DNA of 64,000 bases, from contig CM064862.1 in assembly GCA_032719365.1 (NCBI GenBank), positions 60,084,131-60,148,130 on the forward strand. The letters run 5' to 3'. Position numbers and translations under genes: made by a program. The notes under the pieces were generated by a model that made no database searches, was not told the DNA's origin, and saw nothing but the letters and a program-made list of their open reading frames with translations. This DNA comes from Prinsepia uniflora (lineage: Eukaryota; Streptophyta; Magnoliopsida; Rosales; Rosaceae). Within the stretch, counting starts at the first letter, position 1. Each line of letters starts with the position of its first letter. Below are positions 34,254-47,584 of this stretch, one piece after another.

Positions 34254-36088
34254 TGATAAGTCACAAATTAAGCATCATTCAATGTTATTTCAAACAATAG
34301 GAGAAAATGATATCGTTTGTGAAGTTTGTGTAGATTGCTTAGTTGAGGTTTAAATCATGTTTTGCAATGAAATGTGATCTTTCCAAGGCTATATCTTCAA
34401 GAACCCAACAAGGACTCATCAAGGATCATATCATCTCCCATTTTCAAGTCCAAGATCCCCCAAGATCACCAAAAATGCGGCTAAGCCCCTTAAGTTCCTA
34501 AAATTGCGATTAAGGGTGTTTTAGGGTATTTACTTGCGCATCAAGCATCCTTAGACGAATTTTCCTACCTTTCTCAATGAGGAATGACATGGATTGACTT
34601 GGATAAGAATACTTAAATTATATTCCTAATCAGATATGAAGTTAAAGATTGCAAGAAATAAGGAAAATGAAGTTGCTACGAAATCAAGAAACAATCATAA
34701 ATCATGGCTAGGGTTAATTTACCCTTAGCCGCAATTTGTAGCCCCTTTCCTTTAATTTAGGGATTGTGATCTGATTTAGAAAGATAATAATTCAATTCCT
34801 AGTCAAAGATGAAGTCAAGAAGTGAATTAAAGAAGGAAAAGAAGATTCCTTAAGCAAGAAGGACACAAAAATGCGGCTAAGCCTTGTTTTCACGGCTAAG
34901 GAGTTTTCCTCCTTGTTTTGGGGACTGTTTTCCCTTTCTTTTAGGGAGATGCTAGGGCAGATGTTAGGGGATATAAATAGTTGTTTTTTTCATTATTTTT
35001 GGACATCCAATTTACCTCCTAAGGTCCCAAAACTTTGCAAAAATTTCTGCTTAAAGTTTACACACAAAGTAGCCGCAATTTACCTATTGTTCATGCTTTT
35101 GGATTCAAGCCTTGCATCTTCTTTGTGACGTGAAGCTTGGGAGAAGAAGAAGTGTTTGTGCCACTTCTCTCACGCATCATTCATCTTAGTATTTGTGTTT
35201 CTCAATCCCTAATTTCTTTAAGTTTATATGCATTCAATTATGATGTTTGTTAACTTAGTTATGCGTGAGTAGTTTCTTTTAGGATTAGGGCCGTTTGAAG
35301 CCCTAGCCATGTTAGTTTATAATTAGATTTCTGGCTATTGATTATGGTTGTTATGTATGCCTGGATTTTTTGGATTACTATGCTTCATGAACTCAATTTA
35401 TGCTTCTAAGTTTGATCACCTTATTTGCGTATAATTTTCAATGTAATTGCTTGACGGATCACCTCGATGTTTGTGTTCACCCTACAATTTGTAGCATCAC
35501 GTTTAAGAGGGGGAATCTTATTCGTAATCTAAACTCATGATTCCTTAAGATTGCACATAACTTTACTAGGGATATTGTAGTGTCATTAAATCTTCTTCAT
35601 GGTTCATGCACTATCACACACCATCGATAATAGTTGTTTAAGGGCGGGTATATCACGCTTAAACATGCAATCTAAGAGAAGATAAATGTGTGGGGTGAGC
35701 CTTAGTTGGACCCTTGCATGGGCACTTAATTCAGATACATGCATAATTAATCTAATCAACGAAATCTAAGGAGAACTTTAATTGGTAAAAGTGGATAACA
35801 TGTCCTAATTTGCCCTAATCATCCAATCAACTCTCAAATCAAGTTTTCATCATTTTTCACTTGTTTTCATCATTCAATTTCGTTCTAATCATCACTCAAA
35901 AACCCCCCAACGTTTTTGTACTTTTTCTCAAGTTGTTTCATTCCAAACTAAGTGGATTCATGTTGAACAAGTCCTCAAGGGATCGACCTTTGCAAACCTA
36001 CTATACTCGTCATACAATTTTGTGCACTTGCAAAGTATTATATTAGGAGTTATCATTCATAATTTCTTGTTTCATAAATCTTCTATCA
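34254..36088 (+). repeat. 5' LTR of the Athila-like element
   Basis: 1835 bases, TG...CA. It is very similar to 43687-45550. Near its start it lacks about 40 bases that the 3' LTR has, between copies of TTATTTC, which looks like a slippage deletion. Confidence 0.93.
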
Positions 36089-36094
36089 AGTTTT

Positions 36095-36112
36095 TGGCGT
36101 CGTTGCCGGGGA
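36095..36112 (+). other. primer binding site, tRNA-Asp type
   Basis: TGGCGTCGTTGCCGGGGA follows the 5' LTR by six bases. Athila elements use TGGCGCCGTTGCCGGGGA, complementary to the 3' end of tRNA-Asp; there is one change here. Confidence 0.85.
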
Positions 36113-36188
36113 CTTGTCCCTCAACAGTGTTCATATTGTTTGGAATTATTTAACTTGGTTGGTTTATTTGTTTTCCAGTTACGAGTTC

Positions 36189-38390
36189 ATGTCACGCAGC
36201 TCCTCAGTGGAGGGAACAACTGACGACCCTACTTTTTCGCCCCGGAACTCTTCGATTCACGGTAGCCCCCCACCAAGCCCTCGTGTCATGGACAATCCAC
36301 AAGAACGTGCTCTTGTCCCTCCTCCTGCCCCTAGGCTCCTTCGGAAGTTTACAGCCCCTCATGTGCCTGAAGATCTCTTCCCCATTGTCTTTCCTACAAG
36401 CACCGTTGAGAACTTTGAGCTTAAGTCTGGGACCATTCACATGTTGCCTACGTTTGATGGACTCTTTAAAATAGACCCTCACCTTCATATCTAGGACTTT
36501 CTCCAGGTTTGTTCTACTCTTCGTATCAATGGGATGACTGAGAATGAAATTAGGTTGAGGTTGTTTAACTTTTCACTTAAGGATGGAGTTAACGCTTGGT
36601 TTCATTCACTTACACTCGCCTCTATTCATACATGGACATAATTGTCTACTTTATTCCTCACCTAATACTACCCCACTGAGAAAACTAATCAGTTTAAGGC
36701 TAACATTATGAACCCTAGACAGCTCCAAGATGAAGCCTTTTATGAGTATTGGGAAAGGTTTAATGAGATGCTTCGTGCTTGTCCTCATCACAACATTGAG
36801 GATCATCACCTCATGATGTGGTTTTATGGAGGTCTTAGTTATGGGGATCGTACTATGGTGAATTACCTATCTCAAGGTATCTTAGATGGCACGAAAACTA
36901 AGGCCCGAATTTCATTTGAGAAGATAGCTCAAAGAGAGAAACAGTTTAGTTACCGAGGCCACTCATCTAGGTCCATGGCCGAGACTAGGGACAAAGATGG
37001 ATCCATTGCTTGACTCACGGCTTTGGTAAAGAAATTGTGAAAGGATGAGGTTAAGAATACCCTGGTTTGTGAGGTGTGTTCAGTCCAAGGACACTCTTCG
37101 GATGAGTGTACACAAGTGTGTGAAGCCAACTATGTTGCCAGGTACAATGCTTCAAGGCCTCGGAATGATCATTTTTCGAACTCTTACAATCCTGGATGGA
37201 AGAACAATCCGAATTTCAGGCTGAACAACAACCAATCTGTGGCTAACCCCTTTCCACCCCTTGGATTCCAGAAACCTCACGTTGCTGCCCCTTCTATGCA
37301 GCCCCAAGGTACATCCTCAACTCAAGGTTCAACCGGTAAGTCATGGGAGGATGCACTTGCAACTATGGCACAACACACTAATGACTTCTAGAATGAATCT
37401 CGGACTCAACAAGCAGCAACCAATGCCTTCATGAATGAGACTAAACATGCCATTACTAACTTGGAGAGGCAACTTGCGAAAATTTCCAATCAACTCAACC
37501 AAAGAGAGCCTGGTAAGTTCCCTAGTCAAGTTATGGTGAATCCGAAGGGTCCCCATGGACCAACAGCGAATTCCAGCACCCTTCAGAGTGGTACTGAAAT
37601 TCCTCTCCCAGAGTACACCCCAAGGAATTATACTTCAAGACCCCAGGTCCCTGCTGTCAAAAAATCACATCCATACACTCAAAATCCAGCAAGCTACCCG
37701 AGTACTCAGTGCTGGAACCATCAGGAAATTCGAGAACCCTATGGCGTGCAATCTACCCCCTTTTTGGCCTCGGATGAGCCCAACCACGTGGCACCACGCC
37801 CAGCTCACTTTCAAGATGAAGAACCACAGGTTAAGGTCCCTAGAACCCAAGGCCCAAGCACCCAACAACAGCCCTTGAACTAGAAAGACAAAGCATTGGA
37901 TCATGATGCATCCATTTCGGCTACCCTTGTAGTACCCCGGCAACATGCTAGAATTTCTAACCCTAAAACTCCTTCTAATTCCAATAAAATGTCTAAAAAG
38001 GTGTCTTTTGAGTTATCTAATAATGTCTCATATCCATTCCCTCATAGGTTTCAAAATCAAAACAAAAACAAGGAAGCATTCGAGGACGAGATCATCAAGA
38101 TGCTGCAGAAACTTCAAATCACACTTCCTTTTTCCAAAATCCTGGAGCACATGCCCATATTTGCCAAGCTTATCAAGGATCAAGTTGCTGGAAAAAGAGG
38201 ATTTGAAGCCCCAAATGTCGAGGACCTTCCCCAAGCTTGCAAGACAGCCCTTGTTTCCATGCCCCCAAAAGTCAATGATCCTGGGGCCCCTTCACTTCCT
38301 TGTGTCATTCAATCTAAACGTTTTGAATATTGTTTATGTGATACGGGTGCTTCAATTAACATGATGCCTTTCCATATTTTAAGTCTTTGA
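36189..38390 (+). pseudogene. Athila-like gag and start of protease, broken by stops
   Basis: One reading frame from MSRSSSVEGTT is broken by several stops, for example at about 36492, 37011 and 37881. It shows the Athila capsid pattern: HLHI, FLQVCSTLRINGM, IRLRLFNFSLKD, AWFHSL, and the ACPHHNIEDH and MMWFYGGL region. A zinc-knuckle-like CEVCSVQGHSSDEC is near 37068-37110. Later parts are proline- and glutamine-rich. The retroviral-type protease motif CDTGAS lies near 38336, just before the frame shifts at about 38387. Confidence 0.85.
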
Positions 38391-40633
38391 ACTTAGGAGA
38401 TGTTAAACCTACTCATCTTTGTGTTCGATTGGATAATGCGTCGGTTTCTAACCTTGTAGGTGTGCTGGAGGATGTTGTGGTTCAGATTGGGGATAAGTGC
38501 ATTCCCGCTGATTTCTATGTATTGAAGATGGATAAAATTGAAAAGAATGGGGAGCCCTCATTGATCTTTGGACGTCCTTCGTTGGCCACAGCTGAATGCC
38601 TCATTGATGTGAAGAATGGATAGGTATCTATTCCGGTTTTAGGCAAGTTTCGTACTTTCTCTATACATGATACCATGCAATATCCAGCGGAACCTATTGA
38701 TGATTTCCCTTTGAATATTATGGATATTCTTCTTAATGAGAATATTAAGCTATCATGTGTGGGAGATGACCTAGAAAAAGCCCTCACCTTCCCTAAACCC
38801 GAAACCACAATGGACCCAAAGACCATGGCCGAATTGCTCTCCCTAAATGCCTTGTCGTACATGCACTTGTCCAAGGCCCCTAATGAAGCCTTGTCCCTCA
38901 CCACCATAGAGACCTTGCCCTCTCATGTCTCTCCTCCTATCCTTGAGCTTAAACCCCTTGCAGAAAATCTCAAGTATGCTTACTTAGGCAGCAACCAAAC
39001 TCTCCCAGTCATCATTGCCGTGAACCTTACTCCATCCGAGGAAGACTTGCTTTGTCACGTCCTTCGTACCCATCAAAAGGCCATTGGGTGGACTATTGCT
39101 GACATTAACGACATTATTCCAGCCAAGTGCATGCATAGGATTCTCCTTGAAGAAAATTCGAAGCCCTCCCGAGAGGCACAAAGAAGGTTGAGCCCACCAA
39201 TGAAGGAAGTTGTCAAAAAAGAGGTGCTAAAACTTTTGGATGTGGGCATCGTCTATCCAATAAGTGATTCTAAGTGGGTAAGTCCAGTGAAAGTAGTGCC
39301 TAAAAAGAGTGGAATCACTGTGGTTAAGAATGAAAAGGATGATCTTGTACCCCAAAGGACACACACGGGTTGGAGAGTATGCATTGATTACCGAAGGCTC
39401 AACACTACCACTAGTAAGGATCACTTTCCCTTGCCTTTAATTGATCAAATGTTGGAACGATTGGCAGGGAATTCTCATTATTGTTTCCTAGATGGATATT
39501 CTGGGTATAAACAGATTCCAATTGCCCCATAAGATCATGAGAAAGCGACATTCACTTGCCCCTATGGAACATTCGCTTACTGGCGCATGCCCTTTGGTCT
39601 ATGCAACGCACCAGCCACTTTTCAAGGGTGTATGATGAGTATATTTTCGGATATGGTTGTGGATATCATTGAGGTATTTATGGATGATTTCTCTGTGTTT
39701 GGGCATTCATTTGAGTTGTGTTTGATTAATCTTTCCCGGGTACTTGAACGCTGCGAAGAAAGTAACCTAGTGGTGAATTGGGAAAAGTGTCACTTCATGG
39801 TTCAACAAGGTATTGTCTTGGGCCACGTGATTTCTAGCAAGGGTATTGAGGTGTACAAGGCTAAGTTGGATGTTGTTGAAAGATTACCATGCCCAACCAC
39901 TGTCAAAGAGGTTAGATCTTTCTTGGGACACGCTAGATTTTACAGGAGGTTCATTCAGGATTTCAGCAAGGTATCTAGGCCTATGTGTGCTTTTCTTGCT
40001 AAGGATGTTGTGTTTAACTTTGATAGGGAATGTAGGGAGGCTTTTGACACTTTAAAGGAGAAGCTCACGAGCTCACCTATCATTATGCCCCCCAATTGGG
40101 ACCTTCCATTCAAACTTATGTGTGATGCTTTAGATTTTGTGGTAGGTGTTGTTTTGGGACAGCGACGCGATAAACTTCCTCATGTTATATACTATGCAAG
40201 CCGTACCCTTAATGATTCCCAATTGAACTATTCTACAACTGAAAATGAGCTTCTTTCTATCACCTTTGCCTTGGAAAAATTTCGGAGTTACTTGATTCAA
40301 ACAAAGGTCATACTTTACACCGATCACCCAGCGTTGAAATATTTGTTGAGCAAAAAGGATGCAAAGCCTAGATTGTTACGATGGATGCCTCTCCTTCCAG
40401 AGTTTGACTTGGAAATTTGGGACAAGAAGGGGAGTGAGAATGTAGTTCCTGATCATATGAGTCATATCATCCATGGCTTGAATGAAGAAGAGGATCACTT
40501 ACCCTTGCACCAGACATTCCTCGAAAAACAACTTTTCAGCATTGAAGCAATAGACCCATGGTACGCTGATTTGATTAACTTTATTGTAACCAAGCAATTC
40601 CCTTCTTTTTTTGAACAGGTACCAAAGGAATAA
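38387..40633 (+). pseudogene. Athila-like protease end, reverse transcriptase and RNase H
   Basis: Frame differs from gag. FGRPSLATAECLIDV closes the protease. Reverse transcriptase runs from about 39180: WVSPVKVVPKKSG, WRVCIDYRRLN, FPLPLIDQMLERL, a stop at 39530-39532, MPFGLCNAPATF, and the catalytic box FMDD intact (about 39677-39688), then GHVISSKGIEV and FLGHARFYRRFI. RNase H follows (FKLMCDALDF, YASRTLN, YTDHPALKYLL) and ends WDKKGSENVVPDHMS. At least two stops (38621, 39530) block a single product. Confidence 0.9.
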
Positions 40634-40839
40634 GCTTGCTAAGCAAGCTAGTTATTACATTTGGGACGAGCCCTACCTATGGAAACATTGCCCGGATCAA
40701 ATCATTTGACGATGCATTCCCGATTATGAGGTACGTTCTATCCTTGAACTTTGTCATTCTTTTGAGTGCGGAGGTCACTTTGGGGCCTAGAAAACAATGT
40801 ATAAAGTCCTTCAAAGTGGTTTCTATTGGCCCACACTCT

Positions 40840-41930
40840 TCAAGGATACTCATTAATTCATGCTCACATGTGATAGGTGCCAAAGGCAAGGTAACATAGG
40901 TCCTAGGAATCAAATGCGTTTGAACCCGATTTTAGTTGTTGAGATCTTTGATATTTGGGGCATTGATTTCATAGGGCCTTTCCCTAATTCTTTTGGTAAT
41001 GTTTACATATTGCTTGCTGTAGATTATGTATCTAAATGGGTTGAGGCACTTTCCACTAAAACTAATGATGCTAAGATTGTTGTGAGTTTCATTCAAAACC
41101 CTATTCTAGCTAGGTTTGGTGCACCAAGGGCCATCATAAGTGATGGAGGCTCCCACTTTTCCAATCATTCTTTTGAGGCTTTGATGAGGAAGTATGGTGT
41201 AAATCACAGAGTATCCACCCCCTACCATCCCCAAACAAGTGGGCAAGCCGAAGTGTTCAATAGGGAGATCAAAGCGATACTTGAAAAGACAGTTCATCCT
41301 AGCCGCAAGGATTGGTCCTTAAGGTTGAACGATGTACTTTGGGCTTATAGGACGGCTTTCAAGACACCTTTAGGTATGTCCCCTTTTTGATTAGTCTTTG
41401 GTAAAGGTTGTCATCTACCTGTAGAGCTCAAACACAAGTCTTTTTGGGCGGTTAAGCGCATGAACATGGACCTAGACGCTGTTGGAATTCACCGAAGGTT
41501 ACAATGGAATGAGCTCGATGAACTTCGTAATGGGGCATATGAAAGCTCAAGAATTTACAAGGAGAAGACCAGGGTCTTTCATGACAAGAACATTCAAAGG
41601 AAGGTCCTTCAAGTTGGCCAACAAGTCCTGCTCTTCAACTTCTGACTCAAGTTGTTTCCCGGTAAGTTACGTTCTCGCTGGTCTGGTCCATTCATTATCA
41701 CTAATGTTTTACTTCATGGTGCAATTGAAATTCAACATCCGGTTAAGTGAGAACCCTTCAAGGTGAATGGCCATAGACTCAAGCACTACTATGGGACGTC
41801 TCCCATCCTCCTTGAGGCCCCTGAGGCCCTTGCACCTGCTCTCCCATGAGCTGCTATCCTCGTCTTGCCTAGACATTAAATCAAGCGCTCCTAGGAGGCA
41901 ACCTAGCCCTGGTTTGTTCCCTTTTTCTTA
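40840..41930 (+). pseudogene. Athila-like integrase
   Basis: In a different frame from RT. The zinc-finger end reads CDRCQRQGNI. The catalytic core has D in FDIWGIDFIGPF, D in IISDGGSHF and E in SGQAEVFNREI, so all three DDE acids are present, followed by WAYRTAFKTPLG. A stop at about 41388 interrupts the end of the core. The tail continues to about 41930 with more stops. The N-terminal HH part is lost or frameshifted at about 40640-40850. Confidence 0.85.
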
Positions 41931-43686
41931 TGGACGTTTTTCACCTTATAACTAATGAATTTTTCTTCCTTTTATGCTTAAAACATTGAGGACAATGTTT
42001 CATTTAGGTATGGGGGTATTGGACTTAATTTTAGGGGTACACAACTCAGTTTCTGTTTTGATTTCCTTGCTGTTTTTTTTTTAATTTTCTGCTCTTAATT
42101 CCTTGCTGTTTTTTGTTTTGTTTTCTTTGCTGTTTTTTGTTTTGTGATGCTAGTTTTTATGCTTAGAAAAATTAATATGAATGTATAGAACATGAGAATT
42201 GCTTGTACTTACTAAGAATCGTTTCCATTGCCATTGAATTCACACTTGCACTTCACAATACCATAATCAAATGATTAACCAACCAAAACAATTGAATTTG
42301 AGCATGCTTAGAAAATTAGTGGAGACTACCATTGTGATATCTTTGAGCTTAATTTCCTTTCTTTCTGAGTGATCTACTTGTTTATACTCTTAAACACTCA
42401 TCACTTTGTTCTTAATTGCATGATCTTTGTCTATTTGCATTGATGTTTAAAGAACCATATCTATTGGATGCTCTTGATTTAATGTGTAATTGTTTATGAG
42501 ATGCGATATAGGCTATGTGTGTTTTAGCTCCTAAATGCTCTTCTTTTCCCTGTCCCAATTGCGTGGTCCCTAAGCCCCTTTGAAGCCAAACACTTAGCCA
42601 TTTTGTTCTTCACCTACAATATGAACTAACCAAGTTTTGAACCATTCATAATGGCTACACCCTATAATCTAAACTTGTGTCAAGGTTGCATCAAATGAGA
42701 TTCATGGTGAGAAGGAAATCTGTTGATGTTTTGTGCTACTCATACTCATGTGATGGAAGTATGTTTAAATGGAAGAGATCGTTCGTTTATTTGTAAAGTG
42801 AGGAAGTTATTGCATGATCTTGGCTCAGCTCATATAAAAAAAATGTATCAAGTTCATTAGTGAAAAGAAAAGAATAGAATAGAATGAAAAAAAATTAGTG
42901 AAAAAAAAAGAAAAGAAAACAAACGGGTAATGAACTTTGAGTTGAGTCAAGTGAGCCAAGTATCTCAATTAGAGCATTTTTGTGAGCTTAAGCTCGGTTT
43001 CATCTAAACTCAAGGTCCGAGTCATGACTTCTCATGCCTTGATGCGGTTTTGGTTCTTTGAATTCCAACTTTCCTTTCTAAACCCAAGAACCTAGCCCCA
43101 TTACAACCCTTGAATGAAGACGTATTGATCTTGTGAATGGTTATGCAAAGGATTAAGGTGCGTATCTTTGTTCTTAAACTTCAATTCCTTCGTGAGATCA
43201 TTACTTACATATAAAGTTCTTTTCTTCATTGAAATCCATATGTGATTAACTTGATTTTCTTTACATAAACTCTTCACATATGCTTGTTGAGTGGAAACCT
43301 TAGGATTCTTGAGCGTATTGAGTGATGCCTAGTGAAGATTAGAGTCGAGGCGAAATCTTTCTAGGGTGTTTAGATGATGTTTTTTTTTCTAGTTTGATCA
43401 TTTGAGATGTTGGTATAAACAATTAACACTTGAGTTCACGGTTATGGCATGTTTCTTGGTTTGTGTGAGTTTATTTTCTATTCTTGATTCTTATTAACTT
43501 GTTGATGCATGACTTCTAGCATCCTTTGTGTTAAGTAAAACATTCGTGGGTATTGTGATGCTATAACCCTCAGGAGACAAAACTCCTCCTACTAGGTGAA
43601 CCTAGAGGTTTAAATGCTTATCATAACTAGATCGAGTCTTTTTTTTTTTTGCTAAGGGACTAGCAAAAGATAGGTTTGGGGGTATT
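41931..43686 (+). other. Athila-like 3' non-coding region and polypurine tract
   Basis: No long ORF. A GGTATGGGGGTATTGG motif is at about 42007 and again, as GGTTTGGGGGTATT, directly before the 3' LTR (about 43673-43686). The second is the likely plus-strand primer; the first may be a remnant of an internal one. T-rich and A-rich simple runs occur at 42060-42150 and 42830-42920. Confidence 0.65.
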
Positions 43687-45550
43687 TGATAAGTCACAAA
43701 TTAAGAATTATTTCAATGTTATTTCTTATCACTTTTACTTATCTTTCGATTATAATCATTCAAACAATAGGAGAAAATGATATCTTTTGTGAAGTTTGTG
43801 CAGATTGCTTAGTTGAGGTTTAAATCATGTTTTGCAATGAAATGTGATCTTTCCAAGGCTATATCTTCAAGAACCCAGAAAGGACTCATCAAGGGTCATA
43901 TCATCTCCCATTTTCACGTCAAGATCCCTCAAGATCACCAAAAATGCGGCTGAGCCCCTTAAGTTCCTAAAATTGCGATTAAGGGTGTTTTAGGGTATTT
44001 ACTTGTGCATCAAGCATCCTTGGACAAATTTTCCTTCCTTTCTCAATGAGGAATGTCATGGATTGACTTGGATAAGAAGACTTAATTATATTCCTAATAA
44101 GATATGAAGTTAAATATTGCAAGAAATAAGGAAAATGAAGTTTATTGGAAATCAAGAAACAATCATAAATCATGGCTAGGGTTAATTTACCCTTAGCCAC
44201 AATTTGTTGCCCCTTTCCTTTAATTTAAGGATTGTGATCTGATTTGGAAAGATAATAATTCAATTCCTAGTCAAAGATGAAGTCGAGAAGTGGATTAAAG
44301 AAGGAAAGAAGATTCCTTAAGCAAGAAGGACACAAAAATGCGGCTAAGCCTTGTTTTCACGGTAAGGAGTTTTCCTCCTTGTTTTGGTGGCTGTTTTCCC
44401 TTTCTTTTAAGGAGATGCTAGGGTAGATGTTAGGGGGTATAAATAGTTGTTTTCTCATTGTTTTTGGACGCCCAATTTACCTCATAAGGTCCCAAAACTC
44501 TGCAAAAATTTCTGCTTAAAGTTTACACACAAAGTAGCCGCAATTTACCTATTGTTCATGCTTTTGGATTCAAGCCTTGCATCTTCTTTGTGACGTGAAG
44601 CTTGGGAGAAGAAGTGTTTGTGCCACTTCTCTCAAGCATCATTCATCTTAGTATTTGTGTTTCTCAATCCCTAATCTCTTTAAGTTTATATGCATTCAAT
44701 TATGATGTTTGTAACTTAGTTATGCGTGAGTAGTTTCTTTTAGGATTAGGGCCGTTTGAAGCCCTAGCCATGTTAGTTTATAATTAGATTTCTGGCTATT
44801 GATTATGGTTGTTATGTATGCCTGGATTTTTTGGATTACTATGCTTCATGAACTCAATTTATGCTTCTAAGTTTGATCAACTTATTTGCGTATAATTTTC
44901 AATGTAATTGCTTGACGGATCACCTCGATGTTTGTGTTCACCCTACAATTTGTAGCATCACGTTTATGAGGGGGAATCTTATTCGTAATCTAATCTCATG
45001 ACTCCTTAGGATTGCACATAACTTTACTAGGGATAGTGTAGTGTCATTAAATCTTCTTCATGGTTCATGCACTATCACACACCATCGATAATAGTTGTTT
45101 AAGGGCATGTACATCACGCTTAAACATGCAATCTAAGAGAAGATAAATGTGTGGGGTGAGCCTTAGCTGAACCCTTGCATGGGCACTTAATTCAGATGCA
45201 TGCATAATTAATCTAATCAACGAAATCTAAGGAGAATTTTAATTGGTAAAGGTGGATAACATGTCTTAATTTGTCCTAATCATCCAATTAACTCTCAAAT
45301 GAAGTTTTCATCATTTTGCACTTGTTTTCATCATTCAATTTCGTTCTAATCAATCACTCAAAACCCCCTCAACGTTTTTGTACTTTTTCTCAAGTTGTTT
45401 CATTCCAAACTAATTGGATTCACATTGAACAAGTCCTCGAGGGATCGACCTTTGCAAACCTACTATACTCGCCATACGATTTTGTGCACTTGCAAAGTAT
45501 TACATTAGGAGTTATCATTCATAATTTCTTGGTTGATAAATCTTCTATCA
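43687..45550 (+). repeat. 3' LTR of the Athila-like element
   Basis: 1864 bases from TGATAAGTCAC to TTCTATCA, followed at once by GACAT. It differs from the 5' LTR by scattered substitutions and small indels, a few percent by eye. Confidence 0.93.
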
Positions 45551-45555
45551 GACAT

Positions 45556-46053
45556 CAGAGATGTCAGACATCTGAGATGTTGAGGATTGGATGTACTATG
45601 TATTACTGTTTTATATGTCCAAATGTATATTGTTGTATGCTTTGATTTTAATTTCTTATGTTTTGACTTGAATGCATGCATGTTTGAAAACATAGGGGAA
45701 AACCTTTATTTGTTTCCTTAAAATTGTGTTGGAAATGTTTATTTTTGTCTACTCACTCTTTAACTATTTTCTTAACCCTCCAGACCATGACACAGAGGCA
45801 GGGGCTGATCTAGAGGCCGAGGTATAGATACTTTTCGTTGCGCACCTATAAACCTATTTGGGTAGGTTGAGTGCTGCTTTGTAAACTAACATATGTGCTC
45901 ATTTGTATACATATCCCTGATTTGGCATTTTAGAACTTAAACTTGTTTACTTTTAAAATCGTTAAGGGTATTTTCAGCACTCTAGTGTAATTGTCAGATG
46001 GGAGCAGGGCACATCCCAGGGTGGTCTCCGAGGGATCAGGATGGGTCTTGTCA
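45556..46053 (+). repeat. 5' LTR of the chromovirus, right piece
   Basis: It resumes the LTR after the Athila insert, with GTCTACTCAC at 45747-45756 (one change from the family motif). It ends with GTCAGATGGGAGCAGGGCAC and GGGTCTTGTCA. It aligns with 55165-55651. Confidence 0.9.
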
Positions 46054-46056
46054 GCT

Positions 46057-46074
46057 TGGTATCAAAGCATTAGG
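46057..46074 (+). other. primer binding site, tRNA-Met type
   Basis: TGGTATCAAAGCATTAGG starts three bases after the LTR end. Chromoviruses prime from initiator tRNA-Met, with TGGTATCAGAGC; there is one change here. Confidence 0.88.
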
Positions 46075-46142
46075 ATGCAATCTGTACTTTGTACGTTGAC
46101 GCTTTATATGTCATACTAATCTATGCCTCTTAACAGTTGAAT

Positions 46143-47150
46143 ATGCTTCCAAGATGCGAACCTCGTGCACGGATTAAGGATGAAATTGTTAGAGACTTGA
46201 AGAGTGCCAGTATCGAGTGAGCCCAACATTTGGGAGCTACTACGTTTAGTGAGGGAGCAGACCCCGAAGAAGCTCACCAGTGGATCACTCGGATGGAGCG
46301 GATCTTTGTAGTGATGCGATGTCCCCTAGAGGAGCGAGTTTGTTGGCCACATTTTTGTTGGATGGTGGAGCTTATCAGTGGTGGTATACACTGGAGATGT
46401 CAGGCTGGGCTGTCAGTATTGTGACCTGGGATGTCTTCAGGGAATGGTTCTTGGATCAGTGCTACCCATGTTCTTTTTAGGATGCTAGAGAGTATGTGTT
46501 TCTGCGACTCCAACAGGGGAGCAAGACAGTGGCAGAGTACGAGCAGAGTTTTCAAACATTGTCCCTCTTTGCTTCTAAGTTTGTGAGTACTGAGGCTGAC
46601 AAGTGTTGCCGCTTTGAGATGGGATTATAAGGGGAGATTCGTGTCATAGTGACGACAGGATCGTATACTACTCTGAGGGAGTTTACTGATGCAGTTGTGA
46701 GGGTAGAGGTTAGTCTACCAACTCGGTAGTAGATTTCTGGAGATGGACGACGTCGGGAGTGTTCACACCTTGGACCTTCGAGCCATAGGGGTTTGAAGGG
46801 AGTTCATTACCAAGGAGCTACGTCATCTTCAGGTAGAGGATGGTTTGGCAAGTATGAGAGTCCTCAGAGGTTCAGTTTCAGGTCACAGAAGACTGCTCAG
46901 GCTAGTGGTACATCAATGGGATCTACGAATTGGCCGATGATGTTGACTTTCTTTGTGTGTGGAGAGCCTGGACACTTTGCGAGGGAGTTCCCATTGTTTA
47001 CTGGTGGCAGTGGAGTTGATCAGAGTACAGCAGGACGGGAACCGAATGCAGCCACAATTTCAGATGCTACTAGTGACGGAGGTCATGGAGGAGCTAGGGG
47101 TGGTTACCGAGGATGACGTGGACGTGTTTGGTCTTCGGTGCCAGAGGCCC
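46143..47150 (+). pseudogene. chromovirus gag, degenerate
   Basis: The frame starts MLPRCEPRARIKDEI and shifts near 46290. It shows the gag pattern (GADPEEAHQWITRMERIF, LEERV, then WWYTLEMSGWA and VTWDVFREWF). The CCHC zinc knuckle is damaged: FFVCGEPGHFAREFP has phenylalanine where the first and last cysteines belong. Stops occur at about 46199 and 46479. Confidence 0.8.
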
Positions 47151-47189
47151 GAGTGTTTGTAGTTACCAGGCAGGAGGCCAGGGCAGCTC

Positions 47190-47485
47190 CGAGAATGGTG
47201 AGAAGTACACTCACTATTTCAGATTTTACTGTACATGTTTTGGTGGACCCTAGAGCCACACATTCTTTCATTTCACGGAGTTGTGCTTGTATGTTGGATA
47301 GAGAGGTGTCTGCACTTGAGTGTGATATGGGTGTAGGTACACTGATTGGGGATGTTTACGTAGTGAACCAAGTGTTGAAAGATTGCCACTTGAGGGTAGG
47401 AGATGTGGACTTTGTTGCTAATTTGATACTTTTGGATCTGCTTGGCTTTGATGTCATACTTGGAATTGACTGGCTGTCAGAATAG
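47190..47485 (+). pseudogene. chromovirus aspartic protease with altered active site
   Basis: The frame reads STLTISDFTVHVLVDPRATH, then SFIS, and later FDVILGIDWLSE. The family motif is VDSGATHSFIS. Here the residues after the catalytic Asp are PR instead of SG, so activity is unlikely. Confidence 0.8.
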
Positions 47486-47584
47486 CGTACTATTGTTGAT
47501 TGCTACAATAAGAGGGTGATCCTCCAACATCCAGATCTACCTGAAGTGAGTTTCTAGGGAGATCAGAGAGTTTCTCCACCTGAA

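Larger units (their letters stand above)
34254..45550 (+). mobile_element. Athila-like Ty3/gypsy retrotransposon, 11.3 kb, younger insert
   Basis: Complete structure: LTRs at 34254-36088 and 43687-45550 starting TGATAAGTCAC and ending TTCTATCA, tRNA-Asp-type primer site, gag, pol, polypurine tract and GACAT target duplications. It inserted into the 5' LTR of the chromovirus in the same orientation. Gag and pol have stops and frameshifts, so it could move only with help from another copy. No envelope-like ORF is seen in the 1.7 kb between integrase and the 3' LTR. Confidence 0.93.
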